Shown here one piece after another: positions 20,382-32,150 of a DNA stretch of 64,000 nt. The stretch spans positions 4,526,001 to 4,590,000 of the forward strand of contig JAVFKD010000016.1 in the NCBI GenBank assembly GCA_036429605.1. The letters are read 5' to 3'. Numbering within the stretch: the first letter of the stretch is position 1; each line of letters begins with the position of its first letter. The position numbers and the translations under genes are program-made. This stretch comes from Cladobotryum mycophilum. Its lineage: Eukaryota; Ascomycota; Sordariomycetes; Hypocreales; Hypocreaceae. Below the pieces are notes generated by a model, which was not told the origin of the DNA, did no database searches, and saw only the letters and a program-made list of their open reading frames with translations.

Positions 20382-23300
20382 TCATCGGCTCCTGATGCGT
20401 TGATGGAGCGAGAGCCTCTTGCGTTTTTTCCGAGGTTTTGAAAGCCCCATTTTCGTCGAAAAATACAAAAACACCATCTGCCCAGTATAGTGCCCTATTG
20501 CAATGGTATTCCCTAATACCAGAGTAGTAGTGCCTGACCGAATGTCTGGGGGTAGCCAGAGCACATTCTGATTGTTCCACATAATCCAACAGCCATCTAT
20601 GCTTAGAGTGAAGCCGGACCGCCGTAGGCATTGAGATTCGGCAGAAAGACTGTTCGAAAAATGGACTGTTAGATTGCCTAGGTTAGTGGTGATCTTGTCG
20701 CCAGGGCCGAAGTTGGACAATGATACCCAAGCCGAGAATTCTATCAACCCCAAGCAAGCCCCAGTATTGGCAAACCAAAGTCGGACAGTGTGATCATTTG
20801 ACCATGAAGCTAAAAACTTCGAGTCATGAGAGAACTTGAGTGTAGTAACGGATAGACCATGTCCTCTAGCTTCTTTCATTACATTATCTTTCCAAATCCT
20901 AAGTACCCCTCTGCCTTCACCAACTGCTATGAAGGTAGAGTCAGATGAAAAGGCAACTGCATGAGCTCCTTGATCTTCATTCTCTAATTCATATTCCCTT
21001 ACGCACTCTCCACTATCAGTGCGACAGATTTGAACCTTTCCATTCATTCCACCGCGTGTAAGGAGAGCCGAGTCGTCGGAGAAAGTTACACATTGTTCGG
21101 TTACTACTCTCACAGTGTCTGTAAGTGTATAGGAAGCTCTTACTGAGCCAGTTTGGAAATGCAAAATTCTGGCAAATCCCACTTCGGCGTGCCATGCTAG
21201 TAGCGAAGAGTCGGGAGAGAAAACGACGAATGCTTTTCTTTCACAGCTCTCGGGATCTTCCGCCTCGTGGATGTGCTCGCATTGGCCTGTGTTCACATTC
21301 CAAATAACGAGTATATTTCCAAATGATGATATGAGAAACTCCGAGTTGGGTGAGAAAACGATCGTTCCTATGCTTTCACCATAATCCTCAAGCTCGAATA
21401 CGCATTGTCCCGTATTTACACTCCATAATTGTATATCCCCGCCGTCTGAAACTGTTGCCAAATGACTTGAGTCTGGTGAGGAAGCTACGTTGCGGATAGC
21501 CAAGCCTTGACTTTCAAGAACTGGTATGCCCTGAATATCGTTCGTGCTCCAAATATGGATCTCGCACCGCGTCGTTGATGATACGCCTATCAGATCTGAG
21601 TTGTGTGATAAAACGACTGATGATAACAACCCTCTGTGGCAATGTAATTTCTTTTTATATTCTCCTGTGTCTACCTCCCAAATTCGTATTTCATCTTGTG
21701 ATGTAGTCGCCAAGAGTCTCATATTCCTGGAGATATGAACATGATGTTGCAAATATGGGAGAAGGTTCTGCTCCATGTCGTACAATGGGTATTCTTTGCA
21801 TTTATGTAGACATTCGCCTGTGTCAACAGAGTAAATTTGATACGTAAAAGTTGACCCTGTGACCAGAAAAGCTGCGTCAAACGAGAAAGCTGCAGACAGA
21901 GGTTCATAATCTCCTCCCATTCTTCGTTCCCTCATACAGTTGGCTGTGTCGATATCCCATGATTGAACGACTGTAACACCTTCATCCCATATAGCGGTGA
22001 CTAACAGGGTTGGGTCAGCTGAGAAGGCAAAAGCTAAAATGGTTGAGTCTATGTATACCACTTGCACTAAGCCGCCTGTTTTGAGGCACCATAGTCGTAT
22101 CTCACAATCATCTCTAGTATCTGCTATCATAGTAGAGTCATGAGAAAAGACCAATTGAGATTGAGATCCGATGTCGTGATCATAGATGATAAGTAGACAA
22201 TCTCCCGTATTAACTTGCCAAAGCCTAATTGTCATGTCTACAGAGCTGGAGGCTATGAGCGTAGAGTCGTCTGAGAATGTAGTTGAATAAACGCACATGG
22301 TATGGCCTTTCAGGATGTGTAAACAGTCGCCCGTATTCACCTGCCATATTCGAACAGTGCGATCACTGGAAGCTGACGCGAGGAGTTCTGAGTCGTGTGA
22401 GAAGACGAGAAAGTTGATCGCGTCTTTATGGCCTTCAAATGTGAGCAGACATGCATCAACATCTTTCGTAGGGGGTGGTTTGATTGTGACCCAGCCTGGA
22501 GCCTCAGATCTGAAGACATCTCTAAATCTGGTTCCAACTGGTGCAAACAGGAGGGCAGCCGCATAGGTTTGCAGTGGGGCTAATTCTATGCCGCGTTTGT
22601 TATAAAGAAGAAGTTGATGAGCGTCTTGAAACAGTGCAACTAATGTATGATCCTCTAGCCTCTCCTACTGGAGCATTAGTTATTGCATAGAATATGTTAG
22701 ACAGAAACGTACTGTGAGAGACTTAAGTTTTGTTACAGTTTTGACACCGTCAGATAATGCGTGCAGTAAACTCAATGCCTCTATCCAATATAGATAGGCT
22801 CGCTCAAGGAATACGGTGATATCTCGAAGTGCACTAGTCCTGAGGTTTTGTCCAATAGTTTGTAAAGTATCAGAGTCAAACAAATGATCAAGCCAAAAGA
22901 TACAAGAGTAACGGACTGGAGCCAATGGATCAGGGTCAGGTACCAAGACGTCATCGATGGGGAATCCCGGTGCACTCAACCCATAGATATCCCTACGTAA
23001 CGTTCTCGACATGGCTTCCAATGATGTGGAAAAGATATCGTAGTGCTGCCGTGAGATACTAACAGCAAATATGCGCCCAGAGCCTTTATTCAGTAGGAAC
23101 TCCTTGGCTGATTGGTGTACGAAATAGACGATCCCCTTTCGAATTGTCAAGAAGGAACCACAATTCTGCAGTATTTCTTCCTATTCGTCATCATCAATTG
23201 GTTCCAGGGGCTGGATGAGGCATTTCAATTCAACCATACTGATTGGGCGATAGATAATCGATGTTATGGCTAGAACCTTTCGGCACATTTCTTCGTCTGC

Positions 23301-25343
23301 AGAATCATCGACTTGTTCAAGCATTCGCTGATACAAGGGATCAAGACCAGCAGGATAGGTCTTGAGCTTTGAAAGCGTATGTCTTTTTCGCACTTGTGGA
23401 TCAGCGAGTGCTTGACACACTAGACTAACCCAGAGAAAGGTAACGTCGGAATTTGAAGTCAGATACTCCTCGACTTCCTCTCGTGTCGCATCATCGTATG
23501 CCCGTTTTCGTGCCAATATATGTACCCGATGATGAATGTATATTTCAACGGCTGTTGTGATTGAGTCTTCATTCAGCTCGAGGATAAGCCTCATCCTCCG
23601 CTCATGTTTCTCGAGCTTCTCTTCAATAACTTGCCAGTTGCGACTTGAGACAATCCATTTGACTCGGGATGATGCAGAGGCCTTGGAGATGAAATCGAGA
23701 AGAAGTGGCAAATCGTGTTGACATTCGTCAAGCGCATCGACGATCAACACCGTTTCTTCATCTAAACTTTCGTCCTGTAGCATCGCCATCAAAATCTTAG
23801 ATAGGGCTTGCCAGGCGTTTCGATCTTCGAAAAGATTCTTGCCAACTTGATCATACTTTTCTAGCACATAGGAAATGAGTGGCGGCTGCTGAATGATAAG
23901 AAACCAGATTAACCCCCGGAGCACAAAGGTCGCTTTGCTCAATTCTTCTTCTGTCGCCTGGCAAAAGAAATACGATATACGGCGCGACGAAGCACTCAGT
24001 TCATCGATGATGCCACATATGAGCATTGTTTTCCCTTTGCCCGGATCACCTCTGATCCACAGGAGCCGGCTCTGCGGATCGTCTCGCCACTCTCGAAAAT
24101 CGGAATTCTGAAGAATCCAGACGTATGAGTCTCTAAGTAGACCGCCTTTCGTATCTTCGATGCGATTCTTGTCATCCCGAGGGTCAGTTTTGTAAAGATC
24201 CCTCAGGCATCTCTTTGTCTCTTCATCTTCCAAAAGTTTAGCATAATGGTTCACTTGAGTGCCCAGCGATCGATCTGTCTTGGTATATCGTTCAATCAAT
24301 GCCCTCGCCACCGTCGCCGCGACGACTGCCGCAAAGTCTGGCCAATTTTTGTGTCTGTGGCTGTCAGCATAATCACAAACTCCTTTGACGATGATGCAAG
24401 GAAGCTCGTCCCAGACTCCAGCACCCTCCATCTCAAATGCGATGAGATCATGTTCCTTGGAGATTCGATCGCGGTCCTCGCCGGACTTGAGTACCGTATC
24501 GCCAGAGCCCATACGACCAACAAATATGGACAAAGCTTGGGCTTCCTTCACATTGTCTTCACGCTCCAGATCCAGTCTATCTTCCAGTCGTTGTCGCTGC
24601 ACGACAAACTCGTCACTACAACCGAGTTCATCACAAGCGACGTTCAACGACTCCTCGCACACAAGGTCTGAGGTGGCATGGCACTGCGAGCATATGCATT
24701 TGGAAGAATTGTAGTGCCTATGTCGGTAGCTGGCTAGGAAAAGCCTGTCATTCTTTGCTCCTGGGTACTGGTACTTCTTCAATTTTTTCGAGTCCGTATA
24801 GATTTGCCTTAGCAGCTCGGATGCGCGCTTCTCGAGGCGTTCTCGTACACGTTCCGTTTCGAGTAGTGCCACCAAGTTTCGAACATTCTTAGTCGGTCTA
24901 CCCAAGATGTCTTCAACAGTATCTTTCATGACTGAGCGGTCAGGATATTGCCTAACGAGGTCATACTGCACCACCGTCTTGCTAATGATTACATCTCCCA
25001 GAAGAATCTCTTGTCCAAGTTTGAGATACGGAACGGCGCCGCATATTCCAGTCAGAATGACAATGCTCAGGTTTGGATAGCTCGATCGAAGGCTGGCTGC
25101 AGCTCCAGCAGCGCTGGCCTTTCCAATATTCGACAACAAGACAAGCACAACGTCAAAGTTGGCTATGCGTCCTGGTGTGTAGGTGTTTGTGTCTCCAGCT
25201 GCCCTGCCATACGGGTCTCCCTTTTCATCCCAGAATTCGTCGAATAGCAAAGCAACAGCATCGTACTCGCGGGGGAGGGCGCAGATTATCGCAACTTCGA
25301 ATTCTTCGCGACTAATTGGCCGTTTAGACCGTTTAGCAGACAT
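20382..25343 (-). pseudogene. PNP-NACHT-WD40 NLR gene with one in-frame stop
   Basis: Starts at the ATG at 25343 (MSAKRSKR...); one 48-nt intron (22712-22665, GTACGT...TAG). Residues 10-350 are a nucleoside-phosphorylase-like domain (FEVAIICALPREYDAV, ILTGICGAVPY, AFEMEGAG, IVKGVCDYADSH) with a Cys-rich insertion near 225-260. A NACHT NTPase follows: P-loop GDPGKGKT near 432, Walker B LIVDALDE near 530 and SSRNW. Next is the HQSAKEFLL winged-helix segment, then about a dozen diverged WD40 repeats running to the C terminus. Codon 721 is TAG (23181-23183) inside the conserved IDDDE-EEILQNCGSF stretch; the frame is otherwise open on both sides, so about 1,637 residues would result if it were sense. 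CAG to TAG is the simplest origin. Relatives include HET-E-like incompatibility proteins, inferred innate-immunity or allorecognition receptors. It may be a fresh null allele. Confidence 0.85.
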
Positions 25344-26236
25344 GACCGCAGAATATGCAGATGAACGGGTTGAATAAGACAAAATATAGCAATTGTGTAA
25401 CCAGGTCCATCCAGTGTGGCGAATATGGACACAAAGGGATAATTTACTAATCGTTTAACCTTGATTAGAATGTGATCCTACTAATCAACGTGTTACCGTT
25501 AAAGTCCAGATCCAATGTGGATTCTCTTCAGGGTCTCACATAGATTTTGGATGTTGAGAGAGCGGGGAAAGGACCTGGAATCGTCTGTGCCAGCCACGCT
25601 GCACGTCAATTCTGCCCTGAACCCCCCGATCAAGTGTGTTGCTGCCTAACGTGCGCAGGGCTGTCAGCATTGGAAAAGCACATCCAATAGAATGAATGCA
25701 TGCATGATAAGTCTCGATACCAGAGCTTCTGCATCCCAATCAACATCATTAATTCTGAACACCCTTTAGCTAAAGGCTTGTCGCTCGTTTATAAATCCGC
25801 CTCGAACCTCATATCAACCAGTTAGCCTATTGTGATCATAACTCCTTATGTAGAGTAACATATTTCATAGGCTTCTGTAAAGTTGGAACCGGTGCAGTGT
25901 TTCGATAGAGTTGTGGGTATCTATTGGCCAAAGGGCCAGTCGCTCAGTGCATGATCCGGTGATCCAAATTTGGCATGGCTATGTTAATTGTGTTCTATCC
26001 ATTTTCCCTTACTCTCTGTTGCTATTAAAGCTAAAGCTGGGATGGAGGATAAGGCGGGGACAGAAGGTTGTACGTTGGTATGCATCCTACTCTTGTAGCA
26101 TTTGAAAAAAGAATAACGATAGGCAGACAGCGGCACCGCGGGCCATATGTTTGCTTTTCTGTAGGAACCTAGTTCAGCAGAGGTGTAGCAACAGTCAGCA
26201 ATACTTGAAATGATATCTCAGCCAAGGAACACACAT
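25344..26236. other. Intergenic, no supported gene
   Basis: About 890 bases between the NLR start and the 3' end of the ThDP-enzyme pseudogene. Only short frames without features. It presumably holds the NLR promoter. Confidence 0.5.
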
Positions 26237-27950
26237 TCAGAATGAGGATAGTAATGATTCAGTTAAGTTTGAAGTTGAACGGTGAGGTTTGTTATATGCA
26301 AACAGTGATTTGGATCGACCACCCCATGGTGCCACAGCGTTAAAGTCAATCTTCACATCCACTATAGTTGGCCCCTTTCTGAACATGGCATCTCCCAGCT
26401 GCGTCTGCAGTTGGGCCCCAGACGTGGCGGTAAAGCCTTGACAGCCCATGGATCGGACGTACATGGCGAAGTCTATCTGAGGAATCTCGTAGGAGGGGGG
26501 ACATCTCCCCATGAGTGTGGTATCTGTTGACACATATTATACTTGCTGTCTTTCATGACAATCCAAATCACCTTCATGCCGTATTGTACCGCTGTGCTTA
26601 CTTCGTTCTGCATCAGCATTGCACCGTCGCCGACGATAGCTACTACCGCAGCACCACTCAGCCCAATCCCCACTGCTCCGCAGGCTCCATGACCCATGGA
26701 TGCATAGCCCACCATCGTGCGGTATCGTTTTGGCTTGATGAAGCGTAGATATTGCGTCGCCCAACATATGCTATTGCCCGCGTCGGTAATGATAGAGCAA
26801 TCGTGCTAGTTAATTGCAATGTCCTGAACTATGGCCATGACAGTAATAGGGTGAACTCTGTTGGTTTGCAACTCATTCTCCCATGGAATAGTCGGGGGCA
26901 GTTGTTGATATCGAGTTTCTGTGGCCATAGTTCCTGCTATCAAAGATTGAAGAAGCTCAGCGATTTCAGCCTCAATGATGGTGGCATGAGAAGCGACATT
27001 GCGGCGGACCTCTAATGGATCCAGATCCACGCGTATCATCTCTGTAGCCTTCCATCCAGTTTGAATAAAGAAGAAACTAAATTCCCCAAGTCGCGAACCA
27101 AGCACCAAGACACCCTGAGGGATGTATATCCAATCCTATCATCGACTCTTGACAAGAACCCTGTAGATCCCCGGAACGGGGGATGATTTTCTGGGGAAAT
27201 ACCCTTGGCCCGTGGGGTACACATAACGGGTAGGTCAAAATGCTCTGCGACCTGGCGAACAAGTGCTGCTGCGCTGCGGACACTGTATCCCACCCAAAGT
27301 ATAAACTTGCCTGATCGCAACCGATCTCGAAGATAATGAGTGTGCGTTTCAACGTCTTGCTGCGTTTTCCCAGATATAAGCAAGCTACGGATAACGAACT
27401 CGTGATCCAGGGAGTTCGGTAGCATGGATCTGCCTCGCGCGGGTGTAAGAAATACACAAATGACACCGCCCCTTGTGTCCAGAGTGAGTTGTTGAAATTG
27501 GTCTTGAAAAGAGACCACATCTTCCGGAAGTTGAATTATAATGCATCGGCTAAAGGGCTGGTTAATGCTAGTCCCCGCCAGCTCCTCAACTTCAATCGGA
27601 GTTGTTTCTTGAAGCTTGCGTTGGCCTTGGGGCCATGACGCTTCCGCAGTCAAGCCGCTGATAAACACAATTCGGGCTCCATCAATGCGCGCGCTCTTTA
27701 ACCCCGTAGTTGCATTCGAGAGACCTGGGCCGCTGGTGGTAAAAAAATGCAATGGCAACTTTGTTAGCATACAAAGAATACTCCATAGCCGCAAACAAGG
27801 CTCCGCATTGATGTCAGAAGTGGTAAATTGCAATGCTGGAGATATCTAAGCATTTCCACATAAGATATATAGTTCCACCAGAGACTCCAAAGACTTTATC
27901 ACACTCTTATACTGGCAGAGTAACGACGATTTTATGCGCGCGTAGGATGA
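26237..27950 (-). pseudogene. Thiamine-diphosphate enzyme pseudogene (acetolactate-synthase-like)
   Basis: Read from about 27950 down, fragments follow a ThDP enzyme in order: KVFGVSGGTIY, then HQCGALFAAMEYS, then FTTSGPGLSNATTG (N-terminal pyrimidine-binding domain). Next come LVLGSRLGEFSFFF in the central domain, TDAGNS, ASMGHGACGAVGIGLSGA, and the ThDP/Mg loop GDGAMLMQNE...DSKYN. A last segment (PPSYEIPQIDFA) ends at 26237. Lesions: in-frame TAA at 27907-27909, TGA at 27814-27816 and TAG at 26806-26808. There are also frame changes at an A7 run (27741-27747, one base too many), at 27119-27121 and at a G6 run (26495-26500), each one base short. All three stops fit a C-to-T change (CAA, CGA, CAG). 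Family members ligate or decarboxylate 2-oxo acids. The extreme N terminus is not clear, and introns cannot be placed reliably. Confidence 0.82.
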
Positions 27951-28290
27951 CATCACAATAATATTAGAGATTGAATAAATTTGGGTGACGCAAAGAGTCA
28001 GTTGTGGAAAGGTGGAGTCACGGCCTGAGTAGTATTATCTATCTTCCTGCTTGATCATATTCACAGCCGAGACACGTGTTGTGGGGAAGCTGGTCAAGTC
28101 ATCCAATGTTTCGCGGTTCAGCATGAGATGAAAGTCCCTGTGTTCACTCCTATTCCATCTCTCCACTTCCGAAACACCGGATATGGCTAGATGTGGGGGA
28201 TTATTACTGTTTAGAGCTACCTCGGCCACCCCCATGTCTATGTTGTATCTGGATCACCTCGGGTAGATGTACACGTACTACTAATAGTGA
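27951..28290. other. Intergenic, no supported gene
   Basis: Short spacer between the 5' side of the ThDP-enzyme pseudogene and the 3' end of the flavin monooxygenase. No gene-like structure seen. Confidence 0.45.
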
Positions 28291-29676
28291 TTAGACAGAC
28301 AACGTCTTGGTCGAATGGTCCCATTGGACAACTGCATGAAACGGCTCCTCCACCGAGGCATAGTCTAGAACATGGCCTCTCTTGATATATCGCGAGACAA
28401 GAAACTTCAGGGTATAATACTCGATGTGTTTCGATGACATGATATAACGCGCCGCGATGAAGCATGGTATGTTTGCCCAACTATTAATACGAGGCAAACA
28501 AGTCGATACGAAGGCGTGTCCGGGAACTGCTTTCAATCGTTCCGCCTGGTATTTTTTGAATACTTCGGTGAGTGCTTCAAGGCTAGGGGGTCAGTGGGCG
28601 CCGCAGCAAGAGAATTGCGTAAGAGATTGCAAAGCACTACGATGTCTTGGATGCCGTTATTGAAACCCAAGCCGGAATTGGGAGTGAATTTATGGCATGC
28701 ATCGCCCGCTAGAACAACCCGGCCCCAACTCCAGTGCTTCAAAACCCCCTCTTCAAGGTTGGCCATTCCCGCAACCAGACGCGTGGCAAACGCATCCTTG
28801 ACCTTGAGGGTTTCGTTGATGGGAAAATGGGAATACCTATCCGCAAAGGCGGCGACGTCTTCATCGGTATAGATGACAGGCTCTTTAGTTGGCCGCGGGA
28901 GCTTTTCAAACAGAAGGATCCAGGCGTGTTCGCGACCCGTGAAATATACCAGGGCACTACCCTTCTTTTGGGTCTCGAAGGCTTCGCCAGCATCAGATGG
29001 CCGCGGAAATCTACACCACAGAGCCCTATAACTTGCCGTGTAGGGCTGCTCAGGATCCCACTTAGCCTTGGGGTCGGCCTCCAGGGCCATCTTGCGCATT
29101 AAACGGCGCATCCTGCTCTGCAGGCCGTCGGCTCCAAGTACCATAGAACCTTGGTAGCCCGTACCATCACTGCAGGACACCATTATACCATCCTTGTCGT
29201 GAATAATGTCCACAACCTTCTTCCCGGTCAAGACTTTCGCCTTTGCATCGTGGGGAAGACCGTCGTAGATAGTCTGGACGAGCTCGGGACGAGAGAATAC
29301 TGTAGGAGCAATGCCGTGGCTAGGACATCGGTCGTTAGCATCGAGGAGCGTGGCAACGGCTTCTTCCAAGAAACTCACTTCTTCTTGAACAGTCCTGAAG
29401 TCGCAGTAGTATCCTTGAACTTGTATCCATTCACTGTAAATAGCTTCTGGTGACTCAATTCTTGGCCTATCGTCAACAACCTGTCTAGAAGGCCGAGTTG
29501 GTGCATGACCCGCATGCTGTTTGGGCCGAGAGTTAAGTTTGCCCCCCATCGAGGACAACAGTATTTCTCCCTTCGAGGATCACGAAGTCGATGCCAGCCA
29601 AAGACATCGCATGTGCAGCCGTTAGCCCCACCGGGCCAGCACCCACAATGATCACTTTAAAGTTGCTCGTCGCCAT
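28291..29676 (-). pseudogene. FAD-dependent monooxygenase with two homopolymer frameshifts
   Basis: Starts at the ATG at 29676: an FAD Rossmann strand with GAGPVGL, then LEGRNTVVLD. One intron (29378-29320; perfect GTGAGT donor, TGCTAAC branch, CTAG acceptor) joins to HGIAPTVFSRPELVQ. LGADGLQSRMRRL (the DG motif) and GRVVLAGDACHKFTPNSGLGFNNGIQD (FAD ribityl GD motif) follow, and the C terminus ends at 28291. Two single-base deficits break the frame. One is a C6 run at 29542-29547 where seven are needed; the other is a G5 run at 28586-28590 where six are needed. With both counted, the exons sum to 443 whole codons. The family resembles group A flavin monooxygenases of fungal terpenoid and meroterpenoid pathways (PaxM-like). 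Either a decayed gene or an assembly error in an intact one. Confidence 0.82.
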
Positions 29677-30359
29677 GGGATCACTTGCTACACCGTACAT
29701 AATACAATCAAAAGAAAGTAATTGTGTTTGTAGAATCGGACAACGACCTCGAACAGAGTCTTAAATCTGTTCTTAGACAGCCTGCCTACCCCCTGGTGTG
29801 TGAGACAATCATTTTACAGCGATTCAAGACTAAGGGTTAGTCGATGCAGATACAATCTCTCTCTGGCATAGGCTTAAGGCTAACCTTGAAGCTAATCGCA
29901 TTATGGCTGGTGGACACATCCCATCAGACGGCATTCGTCAACACACCAACTTGACAAAAACAACAGATCGACTCCATATTTCAATCCTATGGGTGTATAG
30001 TGAGACGTGTCTGCGTCAATAAAATGACAGGATTTCACAACTGCCGCAAGACAGCTCACGCTAAAAAACAGTCAACTCAGCTGAATGACCAGGGTCATGT
30101 ATCCTGATTCAACCGTTTTCAGTCCTCCAACTGCTAGGCTTACCCCTTGAAGGCAAGGATCCGGTTCTTAGCTTGACCACTCTTCATTGTATATCCAAGA
30201 CAAAAGCTGAAGTCATCTTCAATCACGATAAGATGCATATCACTAAAGGCCAGCCCATGTCCAAATCCTCTAATATTTCGTTCGTCCATTGAATCGACCA
30301 GCAGCGCAATATCTGGTCAACCCATCCTACAGCCTTGAACAAAGGATTCGAGATCCACC
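29677..30359. other. Divergent promoter region
   Basis: About 680 bases between the flavin monooxygenase (minus) and an SDR (plus), both likely tailoring enzymes. No reading frame, RNA gene or repeat stands out. It should hold both promoters. Confidence 0.5.
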
Positions 30360-31337
30360 ATGGCCTACTGTGGTTATGACCCTGACAAGAACATCCCTGA
30401 TCTCTCAGGCAAGGTCATCCTGCTCACTGGAGGTATTGCCCACATCACATGCACCTGTTTCTCGCGTGCACAGAAAGCTCACTCTATTCTAGGAACCGGC
30501 GGCATCGGCAAAGCCACAATATTGGAACTTGCAAAGCACAGTCCGGGGCACATTTATTTTACAGGCCGTAATCAACAAGCGGCAGACGAGATCATCACGA
30601 CAGTCGGCGCAAATATCACTTTCCTGCCCTGCGACCATGGCGATCTCGAGAGTGTCCACCGCGCTGCCGACTTGTTTACCTCGACTCGACTCGACGTCTT
30701 CATCGCAAATGCCGGCATCATGGTGGTTCCCCCTAGTCTGACAAAGGACGGGTTCGAGATCCAGTTCGGCACCAATCACATCGGCAATATGGCGTTGTTG
30801 TTCCGTCTCCTACCTGTCATGCTGAGCACTGCCAAGCTGCCAGGTGCCGACGTTCGCTACGTGGCTCTCACATCCACAGGTTTCCGCGGCCACCCCTGGC
30901 ACGGGATAGATTTCAACTCACTCCGCAGCGCGCAGGAAAACTTGCTCATGGGCGGTTGGGGCCGGTATGCTCAGTCCAAGCTTGCCAACATACTCGGTGC
31001 ACGTGAGCTCGGAAAGCGGTACCCCGAGATCACGAGCGTCGCTGTTCACCCCGGGATCGTACGCACTGATCTCGTCACAACTTTGGGGTTTTGGAACAGA
31101 GCCCTCGTGTTCATGCTAAGGCCATGGCCATGGGGCCCATTGACCCCTCGGCAGGGCTGCTACAATACGCTATGGGCGGCAACAGGGCCGGACGTTAAAG
31201 AGAAGATGGGTAAGGGTAAGGTGGCCTTCTTCGAGCCCGTGGGCAGCGCCAATAGTGGCGACGGCATGTGCTGGAATGACGAATTGATGAAGACACTCTG
31301 GGAATGGACAGAGAAAGTAACCAACCGTGAAGGGTAG
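30360..31337 (+). CDS. Short-chain dehydrogenase (retinol-dehydrogenase-like)
   Basis: Exons 30360-30432 and 30493-31337 give 305 residues. The 60-nt intron (GTATTG...CTAG) is a multiple of three and stop-free, so an unspliced frame also exists, but it would insert 20 residues into the cofactor loop; splicing restores TGGTGGIGK. Other features: TGR after the second strand (NADP preference), IANAGIM, FGTNHIGNMALL, the Y183-x-x-x-K187 catalytic pair in GRYAQSKLAN, and VHPGIVRTDL. The extended C terminus and overall layout match WW-domain-oxidoreductase or retinol-dehydrogenase-like SDRs common in fungal pathways. The substrate is not predictable. Divergent from the flavin monooxygenase, so the two may once have been co-regulated. 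Confidence 0.87.
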   Translation: MAYCGYDPDKNIPDLSGKVILLTGGIAHITCTCFSRAQKAHSILGTGGIGKATILELAKHSPGHIYFTGRNQQAADEIITTVGANITFLPCDHGDLESVHRAADLFTSTRLDVFIANAGIMVVPPSLTKDGFEIQFGTNHIGNMALLFRLLPVMLSTAKLPGADVRYVALTSTGFRGHPWHGIDFNSLRSAQENLLMGGWGRYAQSKLANILGARELGKRYPEITSVAVHPGIVRTDLVTTLGFWNRALVFMLRPWPWGPLTPRQGCYNTLWAATGPDVKEKMGKGKVAFFEPVGSANSGDGMCWNDELMKTLWEWTEKVTNREG

Positions 31338-31969
31338 GTGAACCATTGGAAAGATTATACGGGAGGTGATGTGTTCTATCACAGGCGATTTAACGTTCAT
31401 GGATTTTCCCGACATTGGGTAGTAAAATAATAGATTTGCATGCAGTATGTCGTCATGCCTTTTTCGTCATCCATGAGTTCTACATATGATGGCATTCTCA
31501 CCATGTGTATTCAAGAGCAAGTGTTAGTGATTATCGATACCATATTTCCACCACTCAGGCTTCAGGTGTAACAAGTCAAGTCGTTAGCCTCACCTCACAA
31601 GACACGAGATAAGAGAAGGTATATCGAAAAAGTCACGGCGGTAAGCACAGTGTCAGTCCCATAAGCATCCTCCCAACAGCGCACACTACGCATAACCAGG
31701 CTGGCACTTTCAAGCTGTCGTTCCTATCTTGGATCACTAAGATGGACAAATACCCACCAACGGTCAGTCGAGCCCAAACTCTCATAGAGAAGTCGATACA
31801 ATGACCAAAAGCCCATGCTATTACTCTTTCCTATACGTGGCATTTTTTATCGCTTGACTTCGGGTCTCAAACTGAGCCAGATCTCATATCTAGAATAAGC
31901 TACCATCCATCTCGTAGTCTTCACCAACGGCCGCATTCAGTTATAATCTTACTCAATAATCCAACTGTC
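31338..31969. other. Intergenic, no supported gene
   Basis: Spacer between the SDR stop and the 5S rRNA gene; no reading frame or repeat of note. Confidence 0.5.
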
Positions 31970-32087
31970 ACATACGACCATATCCATTGGAATATACGGG
32001 ATCCCGTCCGCTCTCCCATAGTCAAGCCAATGAGAGGCAGATTAGTAGTTGGGTGGGTGACCACCAGCGAACACCGGCTGTTGTATG
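31970..32087 (+). rRNA. 5S ribosomal RNA gene
   Basis: The sequence begins ACATACGACC and ends CTGTTGTATG followed by a T6 run, the classic ends of fungal 5S rRNA, about 118 nt. The termini pair as helix I and CATTGG/CCAATG pairs as helix II. The middle has GGGATCCCGTCCGCTC and AGTAGTTGGGTGGGTGACCACC, matching the conserved loops and internal promoter (A and C boxes) of Pezizomycotina 5S genes. The T run is a pol III terminator. Dispersed single 5S genes are normal in these fungi. A few positions in helix III/IV look divergent from the common hypocrealean type, so a variant or pseudogene copy is possible. Confidence 0.9.
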
Positions 32088-32150
32088 TTTTTTACTTTCT
32101 TTTTCTTTCTTTTCCTACCTTCTTTTCCTTTCTTTTGCTGTTTCCCCTTA
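32088..32150 (+). repeat. Pyrimidine-rich tract after 5S gene
   Basis: A T run and an extended T/C-rich stretch immediately downstream of the 5S gene. The first T run should serve as the pol III terminator; the remainder is low complexity. Confidence 0.55.

Noticed and set aside
20382..23150. WD40 protein as a gene separate from the NACHT gene
   Set aside because: The segment stays in the NLR frame apart from one TAG and a normal 48-nt intron, and the conserved HQSAKEFLL segment bridges the two parts.
28533..29558. A 341-aa monooxygenase beginning near 29558
   Set aside because: The frame starts at a non-ATG codon after the homopolymer break, and the N-terminal GAGPVGL FAD strand lies upstream in another frame; it also reads through a perfect intron.
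30360..31337. Unspliced SDR with a 20-residue insertion in the cofactor loop
   Set aside because: The inserted 60 bases have intron signals, and splicing restores the standard TGGTGGIGK loop.
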